Assembly: GCF_037102585.1 (NCBI RefSeq)
Contig: NW_027043829.1
Location: 3,906,001-3,970,000, forward strand
DNA: 64,000 bases
Direction of reading: 5' to 3'
Source of the DNA: Saccharomycopsis crataegensis
Taxonomy: Eukaryota > Ascomycota > Saccharomycetes > Ascoideales > Saccharomycopsidaceae
The translations under genes were made by a program, and so were the position numbers. The notes beneath the pieces are model-generated. The model worked only from the letters and a program-made list of their open reading frames with translations, had not been told where the DNA came from and searched no databases. This document shows, piece after piece, positions 39,655 through 48,352 of this stretch (position 1 is the stretch's first letter; every line of letters begins with the position of its first letter).

Positions 39655-40626
39655 ATGTCTAGAAAGACCAGTGATGAAAGTTGTAATGGCCCAAATTATG
39701 AGATTGCCTTGCTTGACTATGGCGATTATAAACAAGCCGCAAAAACCCTTTATCATTCTTTCAAGAACGATCTCTTCACTAACTACTATTTCCATCACCT
39801 AGCGAAGATCCATATCGATCAACTGGTGATTGAAAGGCTCAAATACGACTTAATGAAGCAGCAATTAAAGTATTATTTGAGCCATAGGGAAAGGTATTTA
39901 TGTGTTGGTATCAAGGATGGTCTTTCCAGCAATTTGATCTGTGTTTCTATTTGGAAAATGCCCGAAAGCTCTTATTTGTTGAAAAGGAGAAGAAATGTAT
40001 TTGCAGGATCATCCTCTCCCACTGCCAATAAGCAACAGTCCTCATTCTTTTCTAGAAGCATCAAGAATAAATTGTTGTCGCTCAATGTTCAGTTTAAGAT
40101 TGGCTCTTCAGGAGCAAGGAAAATGAATAGGGTCAACAATATCACCAACTACACTGAGAATGGGGTATTGGATATTCAGAATGATCAGTTGTTCTATCAG
40201 TTGTTTTTGATCGGTACACACCCCTCTTATCAGAAAAATGGTTACGCGTCGATATTGATCAATTATATGATTGACTATATAACCAAAGATTATACACTCT
40301 TAGAGAGAAAAATGGGCAATTCTGTCGTCGAAAATATTTCCAATTGTGATTACGACAATTCAGATAAATCTAAACCTCCTATAATAGTTGAGGCCTCAAC
40401 ATTGAAAAATTATAATTTTTATAAACAGAAATTTGGATTCACTCCATTTGCTGGAATTTATATTAATGATGCGGATGTCAATTCAATGATAAAGATATTT
40501 AGTAATGATGAGAAATCTGGGAAATATCTTGATGATATAGAAGATATCAACAATGTCCAATATTTCAAGATCAATACAATGATCTTGAATAGATCATGTA
40601 GCGATGTGGTGAAAGTAGTGGCTTAA
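39655..40626 (+). CDS. GNAT-family acetyltransferase-like protein
   Basis: A 323-residue protein with a C-terminal GNAT fold. The core strand FLIGTHPSYQKNGYASILI matches the acetyl-CoA-binding motif A (V/I-x-P-x-x-Q/R-x-x-G-x-G/A) with the first Gly of the loop retained. PIIVEASTLKNYNFYKQKFGF is the usual motif B (L-E-A-S...N-x-x-F-Y-x-x-x-G-F). Residues 1-60 form a typical GNAT N-lobe. A basic Ser-rich insert at about 105-165 splits the fold and may be a disordered loop. Fungal-specific relatives act on unknown substrates. I give no gene name. Confidence 0.7.
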   Translation: MSRKTSDESCNGPNYEIALLDYGDYKQAAKTLYHSFKNDLFTNYYFHHLAKIHIDQLVIERLKYDLMKQQLKYYLSHRERYLCVGIKDGLSSNLICVSIWKMPESSYLLKRRRNVFAGSSSPTANKQQSSFFSRSIKNKLLSLNVQFKIGSSGARKMNRVNNITNYTENGVLDIQNDQLFYQLFLIGTHPSYQKNGYASILINYMIDYITKDYTLLERKMGNSVVENISNCDYDNSDKSKPPIIVEASTLKNYNFYKQKFGFTPFAGIYINDADVNSMIKIFSNDEKSGKYLDDIEDINNVQYFKINTMILNRSCSDVVKVVA

Positions 40627-40714
40627 ACAACAAAAATACAGTATGCTAGCATACATTTCAGTTTTACATTTATTCAGTTCTTCCCATACCATTTTTAATA
40701 CGTTTATTTTATCC

Positions 40715-40715
<1 letters not shown>

Positions 40716-40750
<35 letters not shown>
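40716..40750. repeat. (TTA)n microsatellite
   Basis: About 11 uninterrupted TTA units in the 3' space between the convergent GNAT-like gene and TDA10. Non-coding, low complexity. Confidence 0.9.
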
Positions 40751-40751
<1 letters not shown>

Positions 40752-40772
40752 TGTCTAATACATATTCTATAT

Positions 40773-41648
40773 TCACAAAATAGTGGTCGATTGAACGGTT
40801 CTTGTATGATCTATTTCTATCTTCAAATTATGTCCTCTTTCCAACGACCCTTCCTGGATCAATTTATGATAATATAACTTGTAAACTGGTAAATATCGAT
40901 CAACGAAGGCCACAACTTCCTTATCTGACATTCCTACACCTTTTGATTTAATCAATGCATATTCTTGTTGTAATCTCCATTGATAGATGTTCAACAAATC
41001 GTTGGTAGCTAGATAAATAAATCTATCAAACATGCTCCAGAGATATTCGTAGTTTTTCAACAATTGGTCAATCAACTCGATTTGTTTGTAATCAATTCTT
41101 GTCAAAAATTTGGTAATCTCGGCATTTTCAGAGCCTTGGATAGCTTGTGACCAGACATTTTCCAATTCATGATCGACTGATTTGAATCCTAGAAACCATC
41201 CTTCGAAAATAACAACATCCACTGGCTTGTTGATACTTTTCCCCTGAGAAATTGGCAAGCGGTCTCCTTCTCCTTTAAATTTTGACTTATCGTAAACTGG
41301 TATATCGAAACCTGACTCTCTTGCTTTGATTTTACGCAAAATAGATGATACCAAATCAACCGAGTGAGTTCCTGGTAAACCTCTGCCATCGGTGACAAGG
41401 CCACAGCCTGGGTATCTGGTAGGCAATTCTTTTTGCTCGTGATGAGTTAAATAGAAATCATCTATTGAAACATTAACGATGTTCAATTGCGGGTACTTTA
41501 ACACTAATGCACTGACCAAGTTTTCTGCAAGATATGACTTGCCAGACCCTTGGGGACCTGATACCCCAACTATTAATGGTTTTTCTGTGAAGTTCCACCG
41601 GTCAATTAGTGGAGATAGATAGTCAGCAGATATGTCAACAGTTGACAT
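40773..41648 (-). CDS. TDA10: P-loop kinase Tda10 (glycerate-kinase-like)
   Basis: ATP-binding kinase of the YGR205W/Tda10 family, P-loop NTPase fold related to pantothenate kinase and plant D-glycerate kinase. The 291 residues have Walker A at about 29-38 (GVSGPQGSGKS), then SIDDFYLTHHEQ with the family's D-D-F-Y-x-T motif. R-x-P-G loops follow (RYPGCGLVTDGRGLPGTHS), and VVIFEGWFLGF is a Walker-B-like strand. S. cerevisiae Tda10 is 290 residues. Its natural substrate is unsettled. It lies next to CIR1 as a close neighbour, as YGR205W and YGR207C are in S. cerevisiae. Confidence 0.92.
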   Translation of the reverse strand: MSTVDISADYLSPLIDRWNFTEKPLIVGVSGPQGSGKSYLAENLVSALVLKYPQLNIVNVSIDDFYLTHHEQKELPTRYPGCGLVTDGRGLPGTHSVDLVSSILRKIKARESGFDIPVYDKSKFKGEGDRLPISQGKSINKPVDVVIFEGWFLGFKSVDHELENVWSQAIQGSENAEITKFLTRIDYKQIELIDQLLKNYEYLWSMFDRFIYLATNDLLNIYQWRLQQEYALIKSKGVGMSDKEVVAFVDRYLPVYKLYYHKLIQEGSLERGHNLKIEIDHTRTVQSTTIL

Positions 41649-41944
41649 TCTTGATTATTAATTTTCTTCAGGAATTATTGACGGTATTTCTTAGGAAACC
41701 TGGTTGTTGTTGTTTTTTTGACTGTTCCCCCACCTTTGACAACTATTGTGTCAAAAGACTATATCACAAAAATATGCGAGCGTAACCCGTTCCAGCGGAA
41801 AAGGTCCATAATATATTGCTGGTATTACAAAACTCAACGTAAATAAAATTAAGAAAGTCGTTTATGCCATTTATATATTAAATAATTTTTTGGTTTTTGT
41901 ATAACTTAAATATGGAGTCTTTTGTTTTTTTTAGTTGGCTTCAC

Positions 41945-42733
41945 CTACAAAAGCTTTTTGTTCTTCAATTCTCCAATCAATTCATCAACCGACCCCAAAA
42001 TCTTACCAGAAGGTCTAGCAGGAGGTTCTGAAACCTTCAATATTTCGATTCTATTGTCATTTTGTAATTCGGCTAACCCTAGTTGGTCCAATTTCACAAT
42101 ATTGGATGGCTTCTTCTTAGCCTTCATCAATTTTGGCAAGGAAACATATCTTGGAGTATTCAATCTTAAATCAGTGGTCACAACTAATGGTAATTTGGAC
42201 TTGACAATGTTGGAACCACCATCAACTTCTTGGTGGACAGTAACTTCACCATTAGCCTCGTCAACAATAACCTGGCTGGCATTAGAAGCTTGGGACCAGT
42301 TCAAGAGACCAGCAAGCAATTGGCCAGTTTGGTTGCAATCATTATCGATGGCTTGTTTACCCATTATCACCAAATTGGAGTTGTTTTCTTCAACCAACTT
42401 GGACAAGATCTTGGCTATTGACAATGGTTGCAATTCTGGTTTTTTATCATCGATGCTCACCAAGGTTGTCTTGTCAACACCTTTCGCGAGACAGTTTTTC
42501 AATATTTCTTCGGACTTCTTTGGACCCACCGTCACAGCATGGATATTTTCCACAAGCCCCTTGTTTTTTTCTTTGAGCTTCAAGGCCTCTTCTATGGCAA
42601 TATCATCGAACGGGTTGATTGAAAACTTCACCCCCGAACTTTCAATCCCAGTATTGGCCTTGTTGATTCTTGGTTTGATGGCAGCATCAATGGTTCTTTT
42701 AACAGGAACAAGAATTCTCAATTTGGACAGCAT
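41945..42733 (-). CDS. CIR1: Electron transfer flavoprotein beta subunit
   Basis: Mitochondrial matrix ETF beta subunit, carrying electrons from flavin dehydrogenases to the ubiquinone pool. 262 residues from ATG 42733 (MLSKLRILVPVKRTIDAAI). The frame also runs to an ATG at 42844, but the added 37 residues contain a Tyr run from an ATA/ATT repeat and are not conserved. The S. cerevisiae protein is 261. Conserved features are NPFDDIAIEEALKLKE (adenine-nucleotide loop), VTVGPKKSEEILK, GKQAIDNDCNQTGQLLA and the signature VTTDLRLNTPRYVSLPKLMKAKKKP. Confidence 0.95.
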   Translation of the reverse strand: MLSKLRILVPVKRTIDAAIKPRINKANTGIESSGVKFSINPFDDIAIEEALKLKEKNKGLVENIHAVTVGPKKSEEILKNCLAKGVDKTTLVSIDDKKPELQPLSIAKILSKLVEENNSNLVIMGKQAIDNDCNQTGQLLAGLLNWSQASNASQVIVDEANGEVTVHQEVDGGSNIVKSKLPLVVTTDLRLNTPRYVSLPKLMKAKKKPSNIVKLDQLGLAELQNDNRIEILKVSEPPARPSGKILGSVDELIGELKNKKLL

Positions 42734-43227
42734 TCTTTTTACTATAGAAGTTTGAAATGTGCACTGATGATAATAATAATATCGAGGATGGTCACATATG
42801 ACTAACTTTGTATGCCAAAAAAAAAAAACTGTGATTTTGTACATGGTTGTGAGCCTTGGTGGGTTGTGCTCAGTTATTAATGTTCATCATTATATCTAAA
42901 ACACTTTCCAAGGAACATCGGGGAATTTATTATAATTTTGATAAGTTTTTGTAAGATACTTATATTTCCAAGTATTAGTGCTCATTTTACAAAAAACCAA
43001 TGACAGTAGCACACTATTTTCTTCTTTTTTATGGACTTTTTTTTTTTTCCTTTCACTCGATTTTTCAATAAAGAACGTTTAGCAAAATATCAGCTACATT
43101 TCCTTAGTAAATTATCAAAGTGTTATTAAATAAAAAATTATGTTATCTACTCCTTCTTTTCTAGTATATATTTATATGTATAAATCCGACTATCTTCTGT
43201 CCACTGAACGGAATCACCAAGGATTCG
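42734..43227. other. CIR1 / GATA-gene divergent promoter
   Basis: 494 AT-rich bases between divergent starts, with A and T runs (42818-42829, 43038-43047) and TATA-like TATATATTTATATG near 43164. No gene seen. Confidence 0.5.
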
Positions 43228-43717
43228 ATGTCTCTCGAACCATTCCTAAAAGATCGTAATGATAGTTTCACAACTCGTCACAAAAACAAAAGCGAGGATG
43301 GTGGTGAAGGGGAACTTGATGTAGCAGGGGCTACATGCTCTGAACAAACCATTGTGTCTACCAACAGACCATTAATTTTTGAAGAAACTGCCGACGATCA
43401 CATAAGCTCATTAAATGAAGCACTTCAAACAGCAGACAGTCATCTACGCTTTGGAGTCATTTTGCAAGATGTAATCGGAAAAATAGAAAATAATATTTTG
43501 CTTAGCCTGGAGGAGAAAACTGAATGCTATTTGAAACTAGTTGTGCAAGTGAACAATGCCAGAGAGACTTTACAATCTAAAAAAGATTATCTATATTCTC
43601 ACGAGAACACAGTAGCACTTTTGAAGGAAAGAGAAACAGCAAAAGACAACAAAAAAAAGGGAGTCATCAGTACGAGCTTACTGCCAAGACTGCTATCTTA
43701 TACTGCACCTGAAAAAG

Positions 43718-43808
<91 letters not shown>

Positions 43809-44244
43809 GCAGCACCAGAAACTGCGCCAAAAACTACATAGAGCTAAGTCACTAATCAGTAGCAGTGCATACAATTACAGACCGGGGAGTGAATCCTCTA
43901 TTTCCACATCCGTGAGTATGTCTACCTCAAGCTCTGATAATATGCAAACCTCTTCTTCATTCGAAGCGAATATAGAATTATCAGCAGGAACAACTAGACA
44001 TATTGCACGTCCCGATACTTGTCGACATTGTGGCTCGGTGCAAACTAAGCAATGGAGAACATACCATCATTATGATGGTCACATATGTAATCCATGTGGT
44101 CTTTTTATTGCAAAATTGACAGCAAGATTGAAGAATGATGACGATGTTTGGTTGATATTACAATACAAGAAGAAGGAAGGCACGGCGGCAATGAGAAATT
44201 TGAAAGATGTTCCTGATCCCAATGTAATCAGAAATAGTGTGTGA
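43228..44244 (+). CDS. GATA-type zinc-finger protein with long polyQ
   Basis: Putative DNA-binding regulator, 338 residues. The single finger is C265-x2-C268-x18-C287-x2-C290 (CRHCGSVQTKQWRTY...HICNPC). It has the W-R-T core typical of fungal GATA fingers but x18 spacing. A 31-residue uninterrupted Gln run (43720-43812, 29 CAA then 2 CAG) lies in the middle, flanked by basic and Ser-rich segments. The N-terminal 120 residues are acidic with a helical stretch. The frame is intact. A second gene with the same finger spacing lies 2 kb away (46311-46943, opposite strand), with SNU66 between. I cannot name an orthologue. Confidence 0.75.
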
Positions 44245-44475
44245 GCTGCTTTTTTTCGGTTCCTTATTATATTATTTACATTAAATTCTTATTTATCAGG
44301 TGAAGAACTTTTTGTTTTTCACCAAACTTTTGAAAAATGAGAGAGACTTCATGTTGATGAATACATGGATAAACGCACACAAAAAAGAAAAAAAAAATAT
44401 AATCAAAAAAGGCAAGAAGTGAAGGGCATCCCATCGTATAGGCCATTATATTTACATTTTATAGAACACCAAAAG

Positions 44476-46029
44476 ATGAAGACAGAGTTGTCGATAGAGG
44501 AAACAAACAAGCTTCGGATAAAGTTAGGATTGAAGCCAATTGCTGTTACTCCCAGCGAGAGCATCCAAGAAAAATCGCATCATGAAGTTGAAGAACCCAA
44601 GAAAGTGCAACCCAGAGTCCTCAAGGCTCAAAGAGTTGATCATGGGAGTTTGGACAACGCAAGCATCTTGGAAGGGGAAATCATGACTCTAAAAGATGCC
44701 AATATATTAGATGAAGATCAAAATGAACTCATAACAGAATCAGAGGTCCTTGATGGTCAACTCAATAAGAAATCAGAGTCCACCAAGAAACTCCATCAAT
44801 TTGAAGGTGATGAAAATGAAAATGATGATGATGATGGAGAGGAAGAAAGTTATTTTAAAGTCGGAGAAGCTAGAGTGAAACTACGAGTGAACGAAAATTA
44901 CAAGCGAGATTCAAAGTTGAAGAAAATGGAAGAGTTGGCCAAAAAAAATAACAAATATGTGGTAAATTTGGATTCTGGAGAAGATGATAGTGATGATAAT
45001 GATGATGATGCCCTTGATGAGCTAACAATGATTCAGAAATCTGACTTTAGTTCTTCAAAAAAAAAATCAAAATCAGTGTCAGCTAAGAAGTTCAAGAAAT
45101 CGAAAAAAAACAAGACTAAAGCAAGTAATGGATCTACTGGTTGGAAGAATTTAAGTGACGAAGAAATAGACTTGAACCAACATGTTGTATTAGACGGTGA
45201 AAGTATAGGCGATGACATATTTGATGATGACAATGACGGATTGCAAGCAGTACTTACGGCACTGCGTCTAAAAGCTAATAGCAAAAAAGTTAAAAATTCT
45301 GAAATTGTTAAGAAGCACCAAGATGACGGCCCTAAAAAGAGAAAACTTGCCGAGGTTCTTGAAGATGAGGATGATCAATCTGACAGTGGTTTAGTGATTG
45401 ATGGAACCAGTGAATTCTTGAGTGGGTTGAAACAAAACATACTCAGCAACCATGAGCACACAAACGATGCGGAATCGACGGGCTCTCAGCCGCTGAATGA
45501 AACAAACGGTACTATTGAAAACTATGAACATTCGTCTTCAGAGTTAGTGAAACCAAATGGTACCGGGCCTGATGTTGAAGAAGATACTGGGGAAAATTCA
45601 GAAGAAGATATTCCAAGTGACGAACCGAATTTTGGATCTACAGGCCTATCCTCAACGCTTTCTTTCTTACAAAAGAGTTCGGTGCTTAAGATAACGGACG
45701 AGGCTAGATTGAAGGAAAGGGAAAGAACGATGCAAAAGAAATTGAAGAAAGACTTGGCTTATATGAAACTTGCGAGTGAGATCAATGGAGATGCTAATAA
45801 TAATGGTCATAGTAGTACTACTAGTATAGTGACCGAACATGGGCTCAACGATTATAACCCAGAGATAAAAATCACATATACCGATGACAATAACAATGTG
45901 CTTAACCCGAAAGAGGCCTACAAACATTTATCGCACAAATTCCATGGAAAGGGCCCAAGTAAACAGAAGCAAGCTAAATTGTTATTGAAGAAGCAGCAAA
46001 AGCAACTAAAAGAACAGAAGTTTAGTTAG
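44476..46029 (+). CDS. SNU66: U4/U6.U5 tri-snRNP protein Snu66
   Basis: Splicing factor of the SART1/Snu66 family. I choose ATG 44476 (MKTELSIEE), because it is followed directly by a Hub1-binding HIND motif (LSIEETNKLRIKLGLKPI, about residues 5-22), which opens the family in yeasts. The frame is open to an ATG at 44365, adding 37 Lys-rich residues. The body is highly charged, with Asp/Glu and Lys tracts and several coiled-coil-like segments. The C-terminus has the SART1 signature LNPKEAYKHLSHKFHGKGPSK. The product is 517 residues from this start (S. cerevisiae 587). Confidence 0.88.
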   Translation: MKTELSIEETNKLRIKLGLKPIAVTPSESIQEKSHHEVEEPKKVQPRVLKAQRVDHGSLDNASILEGEIMTLKDANILDEDQNELITESEVLDGQLNKKSESTKKLHQFEGDENENDDDDGEEESYFKVGEARVKLRVNENYKRDSKLKKMEELAKKNNKYVVNLDSGEDDSDDNDDDALDELTMIQKSDFSSSKKKSKSVSAKKFKKSKKNKTKASNGSTGWKNLSDEEIDLNQHVVLDGESIGDDIFDDDNDGLQAVLTALRLKANSKKVKNSEIVKKHQDDGPKKRKLAEVLEDEDDQSDSGLVIDGTSEFLSGLKQNILSNHEHTNDAESTGSQPLNETNGTIENYEHSSSELVKPNGTGPDVEEDTGENSEEDIPSDEPNFGSTGLSSTLSFLQKSSVLKITDEARLKERERTMQKKLKKDLAYMKLASEINGDANNNGHSSTTSIVTEHGLNDYNPEIKITYTDDNNNVLNPKEAYKHLSHKFHGKGPSKQKQAKLLLKKQQKQLKEQKFS

Positions 46030-46310
46030 GATAAAATGCAATTTGGTATTTTGAAATAATTAAGTATTGGTTTGATTTTGAGAGATGAAAAAAATATCAG
46101 CATCTAGGGTGTAGTCTTGGCTACGAATTCACTAACAGTTAAAAAAAAAATCTGCATGAGTGGCTTGCATGTGAATCACGGCATGCTAAACCGTTTTTCT
46201 TTTGCAATATCGTGTCAAAGTATCTCTGATTTTCCTGAATTGGACTGAAAATATTATTCGTTGCCCATCATTTTAGTCTACATGGTACTTCACAGAGATC
46301 CTTATTAATA

Positions 46311-46943
46311 CTAGTTATTTATTTTCTGATTTCTAATAGATTTTCTGTTGATCGACCTATTTTTCCTCTGCCGTGTTAGAATCCCCAACTTTTGGTCGAG
46401 TGTAGGGATCAAAATCTCGCCTTTGCTAAGGACTTTCAAAACCCCATTTAAATCTCTGTAGTTGCATAATCCCGCGTTTTTCAAATGACACATAATAACT
46501 AAAGACCCAACTTCACCAACAATATTACTTAATTTTGTGTAGAATGCGCCACAAGCATTGCACACATTTCCTGGTATTCTTGGGAAAGTTCTCCATTGGG
46601 GGGTCTCCTGTATAAGACATATAGCGCAATGTTTTATTTTGTTGAAGAGGTCTGTAGAATTATTTAAACTGAAATAATCGATTGATTCTGGCAATGGATC
46701 GTGAAATGTGCAAGGAAAGTCATCATCATCATCATCTTTTTCTTTTTCTCTTCGTTTTTGTATTACTGACCCCCACTTAACGAATGGTGCATTTTCTGAT
46801 TTCTCAATGTGATTGTATTTTGGAGGTGCAGATGTTGGAGTTTCCAGACTGATTTTAGAGTCTTGGTGTGCATGCAATTTGTCCAAGAACGTGCAAAAGA
46901 TCTCCAATTCGCTGGATGTGACTTTAGATATAGCACGAGGCAT
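46311..46943 (-). CDS. Second GATA-type finger protein
   Basis: A 210-residue protein with one finger at C106-x2-C109-x18-C128-x2-C131 (CAICLIQETPQWRTF...VCNACG), the same spacing and W-R-T core as the 43228 gene. It also has an acidic Asp run (about 71-76) and a basic Arg/Lys/Asn C-terminal tail (TRQRKNRSINRKSIRNQK) that could be a nuclear signal. It lacks polyQ. Start is the first ATG (MPRAISKVTSSELE). It probably shares an origin with the neighbouring finger gene, but outside the finger I see little similarity. Confidence 0.72.
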   Translation of the reverse strand: MPRAISKVTSSELEIFCTFLDKLHAHQDSKISLETPTSAPPKYNHIEKSENAPFVKWGSVIQKRREKEKDDDDDDFPCTFHDPLPESIDYFSLNNSTDLFNKIKHCAICLIQETPQWRTFPRIPGNVCNACGAFYTKLSNIVGEVGSLVIMCHLKNAGLCNYRDLNGVLKVLSKGEILIPTLDQKLGILTRQRKNRSINRKSIRNQKINN

Positions 46944-47348
46944 TTTGTAGTTCGGGAAAATACTTTAATTCTAATAGAAATTCTGCTTACATTTTTGAGT
47001 AAAACTTCTTCAGAAATTATACTATATATTTATCTGAAAGCAAGGAAACTAGTCTGGCAAAGGAAAGAAAACAGTGAAAGCAATCATTTTCAACATAACA
47101 ACATCCAAAGCCTTGAAAATTTGCCAGGTGGCACAGCTCACGCGTTAGTAAACTCTCATATCACGAGAAACTCTACAATGTCTGGTGCCTTCCATGTTTC
47201 CATTTTAAGAAAAGGCTGGTCAATAGGAAAAGTTTTCTGCATGCTGTTGCCCTTCTGCACATAAGAGTTCATCACCCGCACAACCAAAACACACCGGGTA
47301 AGCGACGACGGAGAAAATTTTTAATCATTGGCCTGTGAGAAGAAATAG
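46944..47348. other. Upstream region of snoRNA host locus
   Basis: About 400 bases upstream of a TATA box. The open frames here are not protein-like. The stretch from about 47265 to 47340 is GC-richer (ACACCGGGTAAGCGACGACG) and looks like promoter. Confidence 0.4.
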
Positions 47349-47355
47349 TATAAAT
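47349..47355 (+). promoter_or_regulatory. TATA box of the snoRNA host locus
   Basis: TATAAAT, followed within 20-90 bases by a pyrimidine-rich leader (CCCCTTTTCACC and CTTTTCTTCTTTTGC). That is the look of a strongly expressed yeast gene, although no protein frame follows. Confidence 0.5.
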
Positions 47356-47529
47356 AGTAGGTGTTTCTCCCCTTTTCACCTTTTCTTCTTTTGCTTTTTA
47401 AACATCACATCCTCTTCTCCTCGCTTGTCTTTCATTGCAAGTATGAGCAGTGGATACTTCATAGATTAAATAAAATGGTATGTGGCTCTTCAAAATTACT
47501 AGGTGTTGCCTATTAAATTTCTTGTTTCA

Positions 47530-47674
47530 TTCAGATGATGATATCGTTGTTCTTCTTTCATTGTCCTACTCGAAGATGCCGAGATCTCAACAATTGTCTA
47601 TGGTTAGTTTTGGAGTTGCATCCACTACTTTTCATTATGACTTATACTTGCCAGTACACTGGTTTCTGATTCTT
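47530..47674 (+). ncRNA. Candidate box C/D snoRNA in intron 1
   Basis: Box C ATGATGA at 47535-47541 and box D CTGA at 47666-47669, 125 bases apart, inside the first predicted intron. The ends do not form an obvious terminal stem, so this is weaker than U14. By position, upstream of U14, it could be snR190, which is co-transcribed with U14 in S. cerevisiae. I could not confirm its rRNA complementarity by eye. Confidence 0.4.
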
Positions 47675-47819
47675 ACTGCTTGAATAAAAGATTTTTGTGA
47701 CATTAGTGCTGTTTTCTTTTTAGTAATTAACTTAATTAACTAACAATGTCAGATTAAATTAGTATGTGAACTTTTTGTATTGAAAGATCATCTAGGCGGA
47801 ATTCAATTGGTGGAATAGA

Positions 47820-47938
47820 TTCTTTAGATGATGAAAAATTGCTAAACATTCGCAGTTTCCACGGTAGCGTACGACAGAACCCATCTAATGTACAGTCAGT
47901 GACCGTCACAGTCCTTCCATGGATGTCTGATTTAAGAT
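47820..47938 (+). ncRNA. snR128: U14 snoRNA (snR128)
   Basis: Box C/D snoRNA needed for 18S rRNA processing. Box C is ATGATGA at 47828-47834. Domain A, CATTCGCAGTTTC at 47847-47859, is complementary to the 5' region of 18S rRNA (GAAACTGCGAATG). Domain B, CCTTCCATGGATGT at 47913-47926, pairs with the 18S segment ACATCCAAGGAAGG apart from one base. Box D, CTGA, follows at once (47927-47930). Short complementary flanks (TCTT / AAGA) close a terminal stem. Order and spacing are those of known yeast and vertebrate U14. It lies inside a predicted intron here. Confidence 0.92.
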
Positions 47939-47971
47939 TTTATTTAACTAATTGGTTCCCCTCAAATCATT

Positions 47972-47996
47972 TCGAAAGGTTATTAAAACCTTTCGA
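47972..47996. repeat. Perfect 10-bp inverted repeat downstream of U14
   Basis: TCGAAAGGTT, five-base spacer ATTAA, AACCTTTCGA. In RNA this is a stable hairpin between U14 and the intron branch point. Confidence 0.85.
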
Positions 47997-48352
47997 GAAT
48001 CCGTTGAGATTTTAACTTAATTGTTTTGAAAGTATTTTACTAACTAAGTTTCTAGTGTTTATATAATATAACCATAATAAAAACATCATTCTGTTTATTT
48101 AATTATCTTATCAATTGTAAAGTCGATGTATTCTTTTACTTTTGATATATTTCTTCGAGGAGACTAAAATATAAATAAATCAAGATTCACCACAGAAATT
48201 TCCTGTCATTAAAAATGCGGTTGTGAGCCTTTGACTGTTGATTTTCTGAAATTTTGTGAAGATTTTTTTTTTTTTTTTGTAAACAAAAAGATCAAGTACC
48301 AACAGATGGCAAGGACCAGGACAGTTATCTTTTAGTTTCAAAATATCTGGAG

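Larger units (their letters stand above)
47385..48120 (+). ncRNA. Non-coding host transcript with two snoRNA introns
   Basis: Predicted spliced RNA without a useful reading frame. Intron 1 runs from donor GTATGT (47478) to AG at 47751-47752, with branch AACTAAC at 47738-47744. Intron 2 runs from GTATGT (47762) to AG at 48054-48055, with a perfect TACTAAC at 48038-48044. Between them lies a 9-base mini-exon (47753-47761). A single intron from 47478 to 48055 is the alternative. Each intron holds a box C/D snoRNA candidate, and U14 in intron 2 is clear. Transcript ends are guesses: the start is set about 30 bases past the TATA box. Confidence 0.6.

Noticed and set aside
42734-42844. 37-residue upstream extension of CIR1
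   Set aside because: Not conserved, includes a Tyr run from a repeat. The ATG at 42733 gives the exact family length.
46809-47264. 151-codon plus-strand frame over the second GATA gene and its promoter
   Set aside because: Half of it is antisense to the GATA gene and the rest has no protein character.
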